A stretch of DNA of 64,000 nt from Bacteroidota bacterium (GCA_023386045.1 JAEWKK010000014.1:1-64000); one strand, 5' to 3'. Positions 1 through 8,494 are shown, numbered from the stretch's first letter. Notes: generated by a model not told the origin, from the sequence alone. Numbers and translations: made by a program.

Positions 1-129
1 CGTCCGAAATAAGATCTTATACAGAATGTTTGCCGTCATAAACCGTCAAACACCCTTTATTGTAAACTATCTTCCAGCAGCGTAAAAACTTTTTTTTGAC
101 GGTCTGGCAGTCTTAGAATACACTAAGAA

Positions 130-180
130 CCACCAAGTTAACATAGTCCATGGACCATAGACTATAGACCATCGACTATC
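130..180. repeat. Degenerate CATAGACTATAGACC-type short repeat
   Basis: The stretch just downstream of the S9 peptidase gene is made of near-repeats of a short unit resembling CATAGACTAT and GACCATAGACTAT. Similar low-complexity strings recur in the window near 27255 and 43565. It has no coding potential. Such intergenic repeats are common in Bacteroidota chromosomes; no function can be assigned from sequence. Confidence 0.5.
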
Positions 181-186
181 GCCTCC

Positions 187-3108
187 TCAATACACCAACT
201 CCAAACCCCAGTCCTTTCCCTTTCTCACAGCCGGAACACCTTCTGTGATCCATTTTGGCGGCGCCTCTCCTTTCAAAAGCCAGTCGAAATATTGTTGTTG
301 CCTGATCTGGATGTCTTTCTTATTTTTTCTTTCTACCAGGTTGTGTGCTTCACCATTATAATTCAGCATCCACACTTTTTTACCCAGCCTTCGCATGGCA
401 GTAAAAAATTCTATTCCCTGGTACCAGGGCACGGCGCCATCGGCATCGTTTGCCATAATAACAAGAGGCGTATTCACATTCTTTAAATGGAACAAAGGAG
501 AATTCTCAATATATAATGCAGGGTTCTCCCAAGGTGTCGCACCTATTCGGCTCTGACCTTTTTCATACTGGAATTGCCTGTTATTACCACTCTCCCACCT
601 GATACCACCGTAAGCACTGAACATGTTCACAACCGGTGCCCCGGCCCATGCGGCCTTGAACATATTGGTAGCCGTAATCAAATGCGCGACCTGGTATCCT
701 CCCCAGCTTTGTCCCTGTATACCTATATTGGCAGCATCCACCCATTTGTTCCGTGCCAGCGATTGTGCACCACTTACCACATAGGTATAAGCATCCTTTC
801 CCGGATGTCCTTTTGTATACGCGATATCAGGAGTAAAAACCAGGTAACCCCTGCTTACAAAAAAAGGAATGTTGATCCGGCTACCTGTTGGTGCAGGTGG
901 CTGATAATTATTGAGATCATTGCTGTGACGCTCATAAAAATAAATGAGCATGGGATACTTCTTTGTTGCATCAAACCCCTCAGGTTTATATAAGATCCCT
1001 GAAGCGGCCTTCCCATTGAATGCCTTCCACTGGTAAAGATGTGCAGTACCCCAGTTGTATTCTTTTTGCTGGGGATTCAGTTGAGAAAGCTTTACTGACC
1101 TGTAGCCTCCAACTAACCACCCGAAAATGGTGTCGGTTTTTTCACTGGGTATGTAGTAAAGGTCAGGCGACTGAATAAAATTTTCCCTGGTATAAACATA
1201 CACTTCTTTATCTCTTGCCTTTAGCAAAGAATTATAGGAGTAATCGCCATACTCAGTGAGATAGGTTGGTGCAGTTGAGCCTGAAATATTCTGGATCATT
1301 ACAAGACTGCTCTTTTTTGTTTTATTATCAAACATCCTGAAATAAAGCGGCTGTCCTGTCTTTAAAAATCTTTCTTCATTATCCAGCCTTAGATAGCGGT
1401 AGCTGATCCTGTCGCCGGATGATCTTCCATTTGTAACCAAAGCGGGAGCTTTTACCTGGCTGGCCAGGTCAATCTTCCAGACATCATAACGGTCATAAAC
1501 ATATACAGCCGAATCTCCCTCATGCCAAGCCATGATGCCATAAGGTGCCGGTTCATTAGGAATATCATTTTCCTCATTGTATAAAGCTGTCCTGATCCTG
1601 GAACTGATATTCTTCAATCCAGATCGATCCCAGGCAAAATAATTCCTGGCTTTGAAATCGTACAATAAAATATACCTGCCGGTTGAAGATGGATAAACGA
1701 TGCCTTCAAAATTTTTCTTCACCTGCAAAAGCTTTCCTGTTCTTACGTCTAAGGCATAAACATCTCTTTTTGTTCTCCCTGTCCATTGTGATTCCACTCT
1801 TCTGCCGGTATCCGTAGAAGCAATGAATAGATCTCCATCTCCCTCATTAGTTGAAATGATATTTGGCAAGCCTGGAGAACCCAGTTGCCGGACCTCATTT
1901 TGTGAGAAATCATACATGGCCAGGTAAGACCTTTTTAATTCATTATTCAACTGGAAGAGCTGTTGTGTCTGGAGATAATCATCCTGGTAATTCCAGATAT
2001 CCAGTTTTACAAGATCCATTTCTATCAATGAAGTATCTTTTGTTGACTGTACAGGAGCAGTACCAAAAAACAATCTCTCGCCTGATTTACTGAAACTAAG
2101 CGATCCGTTTTCACTCACGGTCATGCCAAGTTGCATACCCACTGATTTTTTATCTACGAGCAAGGCAGCGCTGTCGTCGCCAGTCCTGTAGAGATAAAGT
2201 CCATAAAATTTCTGCAGGGATTTTGTTGTATCACGCTCGGCAAGAAAAGCAAGCTGACTGCCATCTTCCGTCATCACAAAATTCCTACTATCGTTGCTTC
2301 CCCTGAGAAGGGTATCTAAATTGCCATTTTGCAAATTCATCAACAATACCATAGATGCGGCTGAAGGAGATCTGGAAATATTCAGTGCCAGTTTCTGTCC
2401 GTTCTCACTGAATAAATAATCAGAAACATTCCGGAAAATTTTTTCTTTACCTGTTTGAAGATTTCTTAAAACAAGATCGCTTCCTGCTGCAGCATTAGCT
2501 GAGGATGTTGGCTCTTCGTCAGCATCTTCCCCATCTGCATTGCCTGCTTTGATATTTTTTAATTGTGTGACAAGAAGTACCAGTGAATCAATTGTTTTTT
2601 TCAGACTGTCAACTGTTTTGGGACTAGTTGCAGATGCCGGCGTTTGCATTTCCCTTTCTTTATGATAAGCCAGCCAGCCTCCTGCCTTTCCTGGAATTTT
2701 AAAGGATTTTATCCTTGCAATCTTAACAATGGAATCTTTACCCAATTCAATAATGCCAATGGAATCCTTGGGTAAATCTTCAGGCTTCTTTTTTTTGATC
2801 CTGGCATCGCGTGTCTGGCTGAAAGCAGGCCTGATTTTAAATATCAAATAGCGACTGTCTTCAGTGATCCGGATTGCATAACCCCTTGCAACCTGCTTCT
2901 TATAATTATTGCCTGTTGTTGATTGTATAAAAAGTTCGGCATCGCCTTCCTGCGGTGTTACTGTATAAACCACCCATTCACCATTGTTGGAAATGATTCT
3001 TTCACCAATGCTTTGCCATCCGTCATACACAGAATGGTCCAGTGGTTTTTTTTGAGCAAGTACAAATAAGGGAAAAAATAAAATGACTAAAAACAAACGC
3101 ATTTTCAT
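187..3108 (-). CDS. S9 family prolyl oligopeptidase / dipeptidyl aminopeptidase
   Basis: A secreted serine peptidase that probably cleaves oligopeptides in the periplasm. The 973-residue protein begins with a signal peptide (MKMRLFLVILFFPLFVLAQ). A long beta-propeller-like region fills residues ~30-680, followed by an alpha/beta-hydrolase domain. The nucleophile elbow GQSWGGYQ places the catalytic serine near residue 801, the NDADGAVPW segment supplies the acid near 888-890, and GEAHN gives the histidine near 922. This is the full S9 triad. Residues ~155-210 contain a low-complexity, acidic insertion that is unusual for the family. The gene sits alone on the minus strand, 67 bp after the transporter gene, and could be cotranscribed with it. 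Family assignment is secure; the exact substrate is unknown. Confidence 0.93.
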   Translation of the reverse strand: MKMRLFLVILFFPLFVLAQKKPLDHSVYDGWQSIGERIISNNGEWVVYTVTPQEGDAELFIQSTTGNNYKKQVARGYAIRITEDSRYLIFKIRPAFSQTRDARIKKKKPEDLPKDSIGIIELGKDSIVKIARIKSFKIPGKAGGWLAYHKEREMQTPASATSPKTVDSLKKTIDSLVLLVTQLKNIKAGNADGEDADEEPTSSANAAAGSDLVLRNLQTGKEKIFRNVSDYLFSENGQKLALNISRSPSAASMVLLMNLQNGNLDTLLRGSNDSRNFVMTEDGSQLAFLAERDTTKSLQKFYGLYLYRTGDDSAALLVDKKSVGMQLGMTVSENGSLSFSKSGERLFFGTAPVQSTKDTSLIEMDLVKLDIWNYQDDYLQTQQLFQLNNELKRSYLAMYDFSQNEVRQLGSPGLPNIISTNEGDGDLFIASTDTGRRVESQWTGRTKRDVYALDVRTGKLLQVKKNFEGIVYPSSTGRYILLYDFKARNYFAWDRSGLKNISSRIRTALYNEENDIPNEPAPYGIMAWHEGDSAVYVYDRYDVWKIDLASQVKAPALVTNGRSSGDRISYRYLRLDNEERFLKTGQPLYFRMFDNKTKKSSLVMIQNISGSTAPTYLTEYGDYSYNSLLKARDKEVYVYTRENFIQSPDLYYIPSEKTDTIFGWLVGGYRSVKLSQLNPQQKEYNWGTAHLYQWKAFNGKAASGILYKPEGFDATKKYPMLIYFYERHSNDLNNYQPPAPTGSRINIPFFVSRGYLVFTPDIAYTKGHPGKDAYTYVVSGAQSLARNKWVDAANIGIQGQSWGGYQVAHLITATNMFKAAWAGAPVVNMFSAYGGIRWESGNNRQFQYEKGQSRIGATPWENPALYIENSPLFHLKNVNTPLVIMANDADGAVPWYQGIEFFTAMRRLGKKVWMLNYNGEAHNLVERKNKKDIQIRQQQYFDWLLKGEAPPKWITEGVPAVRKGKDWGLELVY

Positions 3109-3175
3109 CTTGGCAGCTTATAACTAAAATTAAGGAGGAAGACTGAAACTTATTACTCTTATACTGATGAAGCTT

Positions 3176-4039
3176 TTATTTCTTTACCAGGCGCCAGGTA
3201 TGAAAAACTACTGCAAGGGCTATCAATCCAAAACCCAGGTAGAACCATTGACTAAGCAGACGGTTCTCGTAGTAAATAACAAAGGCAAGGATAATACCAT
3301 ACACGGGTTCCAACGTCAAGGCAAGGTTCATGGTGAAAGCCGAGATCTTTTTCAAAGCCCTGATGTAAAGAAAGAAAGTAAGTATGGTACAAACCCAGCT
3401 CAGTACAAAGAGCCATACCCAATCCATGGAAGTAGGAAGCGCCCATTTTGCAGGAAAGAAATAATGAAACAAAGGCATTAACAGGCTCAGTCCCACAAAT
3501 CCCCCGCTTAGTTGGTAGAGCGTAATGTGTTCTGCCTGGTATCTGTCAATAATCTTTTTGTTGTACACAGAAACAAGGACGGTGAGAACGGCTGATATAA
3601 GTCCCACGATGATTCCAGTTGAAAATTCGATGTGCGTTTGGTAAATAATAAAAATCCCAGCTATGGCAAACAATCCAAGAAGGATCTCAAAAGGATCAAA
3701 TTTTTTGCGGATCACCAGTGGCTCAATCAGTGCGGCCAGCAAAGCGGTTGTGGAAAGGCAGGTAAGCGCTATGGTTACGTTTGCCAGTTTAATGCTGGCG
3801 TAAAAACTCACCCAATGCAGGGCCTGTACAGTTCCGAGAATGGCGATCATGATCATTGACCGGGCAGGAATTCTTCTTGCCTTGCCCTGAATAATATACA
3901 GTGCCCAGAGTGAGATCATGGTGATGAGTAAACGCCACCAGACCAGCATGGTGGAACCAAGACTGATGGCACGACCAAGAACCCCGGTGAAGCCCCAGAG
4001 AAATACAGCGATATTCATTTGGATCAGCGCCTTCTTCAT
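3176..4039 (-). CDS. EamA/DMT family transporter (RhaT-like)
   Basis: An inner-membrane drug/metabolite-superfamily exporter of about 287 residues. The hydrophobic profile shows roughly ten transmembrane segments arranged as two EamA repeats. Typical features are FLWGFTGVLGR in the first helix, VQALHWVSFYASIKLANV in the first repeat and LEPVYGIILAF near the end. I chose the start at the Met of MKKALIQMN, because the 34 residues upstream are not membrane-like and overlap the next gene upstream. The transported substrate cannot be read from sequence. Confidence 0.88.
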   Translation of the reverse strand: MKKALIQMNIAVFLWGFTGVLGRAISLGSTMLVWWRLLITMISLWALYIIQGKARRIPARSMIMIAILGTVQALHWVSFYASIKLANVTIALTCLSTTALLAALIEPLVIRKKFDPFEILLGLFAIAGIFIIYQTHIEFSTGIIVGLISAVLTVLVSVYNKKIIDRYQAEHITLYQLSGGFVGLSLLMPLFHYFFPAKWALPTSMDWVWLFVLSWVCTILTFFLYIRALKKISAFTMNLALTLEPVYGIILAFVIYYENRLLSQWFYLGFGLIALAVVFHTWRLVKK

Positions 4040-4109
4040 ACTTGAACAAAGAAAAGAGTTTTGAATCAGGATGTGATACAGTATATAATGCGGAGATAGT
4101 CCAGAAAAA

Positions 4110-5303
4110 CTATTGTTGAAATAAAGCGAAGCTTCCACCAACCCAGTCCTTGTCCTTGTTGTACCTCACCCCGATCATTTTACCCTTGCTGAGTCTTGCC
4201 AGGTTATTTACCGCCAAAGGACCTTCCTCACCTGGAGGCCAGAAGTAAAAAATCCGGATTTCCGCTTTTGCAGGTTCATCAGGTGTTTCTATTGCAGCAG
4301 CATATTGAACTTTCCGCTGAATGATCCAGTTTTCAGGGTCTTTTATTTCTTTGATGTCCTTTTCTGTTACGTCAATAATCACTCCCTGGCCTGCAAAAGA
4401 AAACAGGGGCTTCACCACATAATTTTCCAGGTCATTGGGTAAAGAAGAATCGTTTAAGAAACTGGTTTTAGGTACAAAGGGATGGTTGATGTATGGAAGT
4501 GAATATTTACTCAGCCTGTAAAACCAGTTGGGATGCGGAAGCCAGGTAACATCCAGTTCTTCCTGGAAAATTTTTCCCTTTTCCTGCACTTCTTTAGGTT
4601 GCTGAAAAAGGTCATCAAAGATCACCCGGTTAAAAATTCTTCTGACCAGAACTTTTTTGCCCTCCTTCATGTAAAACAATTGTCTTCCTTCTTTTATCAA
4701 TTTTGTGAGACAAACTGTTTGAATCCCCAGCAAACTCTCCGTGGCATGAAAATCAACTCTTGTTTTTTGTTGTTCAGGAAAGATCTCCAGGAGGATTACG
4801 TTCTCAGGATCTTCACCTGCAACAACAATTTCCCTGAAAAGTTTTATATAGCTTTCCCTGTTGAATCCATTGAGATAAACATCATAACCATCGGGCATGG
4901 CGAAATGTTTTTTATGCACTTCAGGAAGCAATACCTGCCAGGCAAACAGGGAAGGAAAGCCCTGCATTTCTATTAGCTGAGGCTCCAGTTCACCTGACTC
5001 ATTCATGCATACTCCAAAATCAAATGCAATAAAATGGGGGATGCTTTCATCCCCAGGTACACACAGCGCCGCAGGAATGGCTTTTTCACTTTGTTGCTGA
5101 TAAGAAGGCTTTTTGATGACATCGATGATGGATTCGCAGGCTGAAAGCATTTTTTCTTCAAAATCACGAGGAACGAAAACCGGTGATTCAGCAATACGAA
5201 AATCCAATTGACCAGGATATAAATCATTTAATTCCTTCAGGTAATCCTTGTATTTACTTTCGGTGAATGCCTTGTTGTATTCTTGTCTCAATGCCCTGAT
5301 CAT
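4110..5303 (-). CDS. Uncharacterised protein with ATP-grasp-like C-terminal half
   Basis: I do not recognise a named family with certainty. The 397-residue soluble protein has no signal peptide. The C-terminal part contains YVVKPLFSFAGQGVIIDVT (around residues 300-318), which resembles the lysine and glycine-rich loop of ATP-grasp enzymes. Further on are WIIQRKV, then an acidic EIRIF segment and LARLSKGKMIGVRYNKD, in the order expected for nucleotide and metal ligands. The N-terminal half has AFDFGVCMNESGELEPQLIEMQGFPS, with invariant-looking acidic residues. Inference: a ligase that couples ATP to amide formation, possibly of the circularly permuted ATP-grasp or glutathionylspermidine-synthase-like type. 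The transporter gene follows 70 bp downstream. Confidence 0.7.
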   Translation of the reverse strand: MIRALRQEYNKAFTESKYKDYLKELNDLYPGQLDFRIAESPVFVPRDFEEKMLSACESIIDVIKKPSYQQQSEKAIPAALCVPGDESIPHFIAFDFGVCMNESGELEPQLIEMQGFPSLFAWQVLLPEVHKKHFAMPDGYDVYLNGFNRESYIKLFREIVVAGEDPENVILLEIFPEQQKTRVDFHATESLLGIQTVCLTKLIKEGRQLFYMKEGKKVLVRRIFNRVIFDDLFQQPKEVQEKGKIFQEELDVTWLPHPNWFYRLSKYSLPYINHPFVPKTSFLNDSSLPNDLENYVVKPLFSFAGQGVIIDVTEKDIKEIKDPENWIIQRKVQYAAAIETPDEPAKAEIRIFYFWPPGEEGPLAVNNLARLSKGKMIGVRYNKDKDWVGGSFALFQQ

Positions 5304-5347
5304 AAAAATATTTACGCGGTAAGTTAAGAAATCAGGAAAAGGCAGGT

Positions 5348-5378
5348 CAAAAAAAATCCCCCCGTTTTGCGGAGGGAT
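5348..5378 (-). terminator. Rho-independent terminator (minus strand), distal copy
   Basis: Read on the minus strand, a GC-rich stem (ATCCCTCCG with its partner, TTTT-type loop) is followed by eight Ts. It lies upstream of the 4110-5303 gene, so it cannot end that gene. It ends a short upstream transcript. Confidence 0.7.
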
Positions 5379-5418
5379 AATTCATTCAGGCGGTTGTGGT
5401 AACTTGTTTTTCAAAGGG

Positions 5419-5532
5419 TCAGACGCCTGGGATCTTCATCGGAATGGACCCATTTGGATTTTCAAAGGGTTGGATGTGGTTTTTCTTTTGCAAAAATGGG
5501 AAAGCATAATAATGTATCCTAAAAATGGTCAT
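5419..5532 (-). CDS. Putative 37-residue peptide, unit B of a tandem pair
   Basis: A small open frame starting MTIFRIHYYAFPF and ending PMKIPGV, with a terminator about 40 nt after its stop codon. It is paired with a similar unit upstream: both contain an IQ-x-FE core (HIQPFE here, NIQSFE there), and both 3' regions share AAAAACAAG, CCTGA and ATTATCCCTCC before the terminator. Coding is not proven; the unit could equally be a small RNA. I include it because a terminator-bounded unit on this strand needs an explanation. Confidence 0.3.
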   Translation of the reverse strand: MTIFRIHYYAFPFLQKKNHIQPFENPNGSIPMKIPGV

Positions 5533-5584
5533 CGTAATTCAGAAGTTTACTGTATTGCATTGACCAATGCTAAAGGAATTCACT

Positions 5585-5617
5585 TAAAAAAAATCCCTCC
5601 TGATCAACAGGAGGGAT
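5585..5617 (-). terminator. Rho-independent terminator (minus strand), proximal copy
   Basis: A perfect 10-bp stem (ATCCCTCCTG with CAGGAGGGAT, 5-nt loop) followed on the minus strand by eight Ts. It is near-identical in design to the terminator at 5348-5378 and closes the upstream small unit. Confidence 0.75.
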
Positions 5618-5673
5618 AATGTGGTCAGGTATTGAGGACCTGGCTTGTTTTTAGTAGGTTTTACCAATGGATA

Positions 5674-5754
5674 TCAGAAAAGCCATTCAAAGGATTGGAT
5701 GTTTTCACAGGTGGATGCAAATTTGAAGAAATTAACTTCCATGGCCCAGAACAT
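5674..5754 (-). CDS. Putative 26-residue peptide, unit A of a tandem pair
   Basis: A short minus-strand frame starting MFWAMEVNFFKF and ending QSFEWLF, followed 57 nt later by a strong terminator. It shares the IQ-x-FE core and 3' sequence blocks with the unit at 5419-5532. An alternative start is the second Met. No known peptide family is recognised. The whole 5304-5857 stretch holds only these two units and their terminators. Confidence 0.25.
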   Translation of the reverse strand: MFWAMEVNFFKFASTCENIQSFEWLF

Positions 5755-5857
5755 CCAGCTTATTTTTGCAGGTCTAATTACAAATTTTAAAGGCAGGTAA
5801 TCATTAACACCTACAGGATTTTCAGTACTTGATCCTGATCATATAAAAAACGCTGAA

Positions 5858-6364
5858 ATGCAGGCTGGAATTGACAAATTCACCATCAGAACTATTGAAA
5901 AAAAAGACAATGAATCATTGGCATCCATCATCCGTACAACCCTTGAAGAATTTGGAGCCAACCATCCCGGTACGGTTTATTATGATAAAGCGACAGATCA
6001 TTTGTTTGAAATCTTTTCCAATACCAAAGGATCTGTATATTATGTTGCCCTGATAGATGAAGAGGTAATGGGTGGAGGTGGAATATTTCCAACAGAAGGA
6101 TTGCCTTATGATACCTGCGAGCTCGTAAAAATGTACCTGTTGCCCGAAGCCAGGGGAATTGGACTGGGGCAAACCCTGATCAGAAAATGTATGGAGTTTG
6201 CGGACGGTCATGGTTATAAAAATATTTACCTGGAAACCATGCCAGAATTAAAGAACGCTTTGAAAACCTATGCAAAACTTGGTTTTCGTTACATAGATCA
6301 TCCAATGGGAAATTCAGGACATTTTGGTTGTGACCTCTGGATGCTGAAATCACTCAGGCCATAA
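5858..6364 (+). CDS. GNAT family N-acetyltransferase
   Basis: A 168-residue acetyl-CoA-dependent acetyltransferase. The acetyl-CoA-binding motif A is visible as LPEARGIGLGQTLI (residues ~95-108), preceded by the strand CELVKMYLL. The C-terminal YAKLGFRYID matches the usual GNAT motif B region. The acceptor is unknown; small molecules or protein amino termini are typical. It is a single gene on the plus strand and converges with the SprT-like gene, overlapping it by 11 bp at the 3' ends. Confidence 0.92.
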   Translation: MQAGIDKFTIRTIEKKDNESLASIIRTTLEEFGANHPGTVYYDKATDHLFEIFSNTKGSVYYVALIDEEVMGGGGIFPTEGLPYDTCELVKMYLLPEARGIGLGQTLIRKCMEFADGHGYKNIYLETMPELKNALKTYAKLGFRYIDHPMGNSGHFGCDLWMLKSLRP

Positions 6365-6977
6365 CTCTTTCCACTTCATAAACAGGGCTGAATAGATAAA
6401 CTCTTTTCGTTTTTACTTCTACACAACGGAAGCGCTTACGTAATCGTTCACCCTTGCAAAAAATTCTCCCATCAGGTGTTTTGAACAAGGCCCCTTCGGG
6501 GAGTGATTCCACAAACAAAACATGTGCTGCTCTTTCATCATAATTGCGCAAGGCTCTTAACAATACTTCATCGGCGCAACTGGATGCAGCAGGATCATGT
6601 AATGACTGCATGAGTGCCTGTTTGATATCCGCAGGAAAAACTTCCTGTTGAATGAACTGCGCCAGCAATTGTCCAAACACCTGCTTCCATTCCTTACCGT
6701 GAGCTGCAATCCGGTTACCGTAATTTTCAAATGCAAGCAGGTGCGCCAGTTCATGAAGCAGGGTGATTAAAAATGCATAAGGATTGAGGTTGCCGTTGAC
6801 AGATATGCGGTGATTTTTTGCATGGGTTCGATGGCGGTAATCACCCAGAATGGTTTTTCGTTCCCGCGCTACCGTTAAATGAACTTTATAATGTTGCAGA
6901 TAGCCAATTACGGCTTCGTAAGTATCAGGAGGCAGAAATTGCACCAGTGCTGAAATGTGAGCTTCTTTCTTAGCCAT
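6354..6977 (-). CDS. SprT-like zinc metalloprotease domain protein
   Basis: A 207-residue cytosolic protein with the SprT/Spartan-type zinc site: HELAH at residues 75-79 and a probable third ligand His93 in AAHGKEWK. SprT-like proteins are predicted metallopeptidases; eukaryotic Spartan cleaves DNA-protein crosslinks, but the bacterial role is not established. The C-terminal region (GRIFCKGERLRKRFRC) has two cysteines but no complete zinc ribbon. Its start overlaps the end of the upstream membrane-protein gene by 8 bp, so it is translated from the end of that operon. Confidence 0.9.
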   Translation of the reverse strand: MAKKEAHISALVQFLPPDTYEAVIGYLQHYKVHLTVARERKTILGDYRHRTHAKNHRISVNGNLNPYAFLITLLHELAHLLAFENYGNRIAAHGKEWKQVFGQLLAQFIQQEVFPADIKQALMQSLHDPAASSCADEVLLRALRNYDERAAHVLFVESLPEGALFKTPDGRIFCKGERLRKRFRCVEVKTKRVYLFSPVYEVERVMA

Positions 6978-7368
6978 TGGTCCTTTGCTTCAGCATCTTC
7001 ATTAAAACAGAAACCTCAAGAAAGGTGTAAACAAGATATAAGCCCATGCAGATGAACAGCGCAGGCTTGTTAATATGTTCCTTATGGGAAGCGATGTAGA
7101 TAAATGCTGCAATGATGCAGATAAAAAGCTTGATCATCACACTGCCATAAACAGAGCGGATGAAAGCATGTGGGTTAGGATTACGCATGCCCTTTTGCGC
7201 CATAAAATAAGAAACGAGCGTAATGATGAACAGTAACAGATTGCCAAGGATCAGCACTTCCTGGTCGGCATTCCATTTTTGAAGCAGGCCTTTTCCAGCA
7301 ATAAAAAATCCATTCAATGCTATAAATAAAATGACCACAGGTGCTAGCCCTCTTCTATTGCCTTTCAT
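6970..7368 (-). CDS. Small four-helix membrane protein, AtpI-like position
   Basis: A 132-residue protein with four predicted transmembrane helices (centred near residues 18, 46, 80 and 107). It follows atpZ with a 4-bp start/stop overlap. In many Bacteroidota a protein of this size and topology lies between atpZ and atpB and is regarded as an ATP synthase subunit I-like assembly factor. That role is inferred from position and topology, not from a clear motif. Here no atpB follows; the SprT-like gene does. Confidence 0.6.
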   Translation of the reverse strand: MKGNRRGLAPVVILFIALNGFFIAGKGLLQKWNADQEVLILGNLLLFIITLVSYFMAQKGMRNPNPHAFIRSVYGSVMIKLFICIIAAFIYIASHKEHINKPALFICMGLYLVYTFLEVSVLMKMLKQRTNG

Positions 7369-7592
7369 TTCTTTTTTGATGTTTCTTTTACAAGTTTATA
7401 GATCATCATTCCCAATACTACAAATGGAAGCAGCCATACCAATACCGGAAAAGAAAAACCGATCCATTGATCCAGTTTGATACCTGCAAATACGGCAATT
7501 CCGAGCGACACAAAGATCTGTGCACCCAAACCTGCATACCGCATCAGGTCACTGTTATTATTTCGCTTCGGCTGTTGCTGCTGGTCTGACAT
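7365..7592 (-). CDS. atpZ: AtpZ/AtpI family protein
   Basis: A 75-residue protein with two transmembrane helices. The first helix holds LGAQIFVSLGIAVFAGIKLD and the second FPVLVWLLPFVVLGMMIYKL, the usual AtpZ pattern with a charged hairpin between them. AtpZ/AtpI assist F0 c-ring assembly or Mg2+ uptake for ATP synthase. Its start lies inside the end of the bactofilin gene (35-bp overlap). The ATP synthase genes themselves are not in this window. Confidence 0.85.
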   Translation of the reverse strand: MSDQQQQPKRNNNSDLMRYAGLGAQIFVSLGIAVFAGIKLDQWIGFSFPVLVWLLPFVVLGMMIYKLVKETSKKK

Positions 7593-7983
7593 CCGGTTTA
7601 TTCATTGACACGATGCTGCCCGCATTGGCGCCCATCTGGCATTTTCCATTAAACACCGCAGTGGGATCGATCTGCAATTTAGCGGAAGTAATATTGCCCT
7701 CAATATTACCCTGCTCTTTCAACTGCAGCAATTCCTTTACCACTACATTACCTGAGACTCTCCCAAAAATGTCGGCATTACCGCTTTCAACATTTCCTTC
7801 CACAAATCCGGAAGGCCCGATAATTACTTTAGCGGATGTTTTTACATTGCCCTGGATGGTGCCATCAATGCGGAGGTCATTTTCACTTCTTACGTCACCA
7901 TTTAAAACTGTACCCGGGGAAACCAGCGTAGCGCTGTTAGAAAAATTCTTTTCTGAAGCAGAGGCTTTTTCTTTGTTGAACAT
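7558..7983 (-). CDS. Bactofilin (polymer-forming cytoskeletal protein)
   Basis: A bactofilin of about 141 residues that should self-assemble into filaments at the membrane and guide cell-wall enzymes. It has the diagnostic core of short beta-helix repeats: TVLNGDVRSENDLRIDGTI, KVIIGPSGFVEGNV and ADIFGRVSGNVVVKE. Flanking tails are disordered and rich in Ala/Ser/Lys. I prefer the start MFNKEKASAS at 7983, because the 14 residues upstream are atypical and overlap the preceding gene. The adjacent gene resembles the N-terminus of an M23 peptidase, the usual bactofilin partner. Confidence 0.92.
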   Translation of the reverse strand: MFNKEKASASEKNFSNSATLVSPGTVLNGDVRSENDLRIDGTIQGNVKTSAKVIIGPSGFVEGNVESGNADIFGRVSGNVVVKELLQLKEQGNIEGNITSAKLQIDPTAVFNGKCQMGANAGSIVSMNKPDVRPAATAEAK

Positions 7984-8008
7984 TGGATTGGTTTTTATGA
8001 ATAATTGG

Positions 8009-8404
8009 TTAATCGCTGGATTCATCTTCTTTCGGCACCGGAAGCTTCACAGTATCAAGTTTCATATCCGTATTTCCGGTCAGCACTTTTTTCAGGCTGC
8101 TGTTAAATTGCTCGTGGTAAGATACTTGTTTTTCCAAAGAATCTACAACGTATTTTAACTGGCGGTATTCCCTGTCCATTTTTGCATTGCCATAACCCGG
8201 AATGTAATACTTGACAGGAGTAAAAACAATCAGGGCAACGGTTAATCCTACCAGTACCACGAAAATAGTACAGAGCACGATATAAACGCTCATCCGGGAA
8301 AGACGGAAGGTAACCACCTCCTCGTAAGTATCATCATTCATCACAACCAGCCGGTATCGGTTCCGTAACCGCTGTAAAGTACTGCCGGCATCGAGTTTAG
8401 GCAT
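8009..8404 (-). CDS. Membrane-anchored coiled-coil protein, M23-peptidase N-terminus-like
   Basis: A protein of ~131 residues with a cytoplasmic segment (RYRLVVMNDDTYEEVVTFRLSR), one transmembrane helix (VYIVLCTIFVVLVGLTVALIV), then a periplasmic YYIPGYG motif and a coiled coil. The same order occurs at the start of M23/LytM endopeptidases that accompany bactofilin in Bacteroidota. Here the protein ends right after the coiled coil, with no LytM domain. It may be a stand-alone partner or scaffold. I chose the Met at 8404 (MPKLDAGS) over 8440. It is the first gene of the 8404-6354 operon. Confidence 0.7.
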   Translation of the reverse strand: MPKLDAGSTLQRLRNRYRLVVMNDDTYEEVVTFRLSRMSVYIVLCTIFVVLVGLTVALIVFTPVKYYIPGYGNAKMDREYRQLKYVVDSLEKQVSYHEQFNSSLKKVLTGNTDMKLDTVKLPVPKEDESSD

Positions 8405-8494
8405 AGACCAGATTTGCGCTAAAGGTAATAAAAGCGACACAGGCCGGGAAATCGCTATTTATTTGAAAAAAAGGGTTTCTTTCATACTAAAATC

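Noticed and set aside
5404..5619. 71-codon plus-strand frame upstream of the first GNAT gene
   Set aside because: It runs antisense to the paired terminators and the small minus-strand units, and its peptide has no recognisable features.
7520..8158. 212-codon plus-strand frame opposite the bactofilin region
   Set aside because: It is antisense to the bactofilin, AtpZ and M23-like genes, whose products are clearly recognisable.
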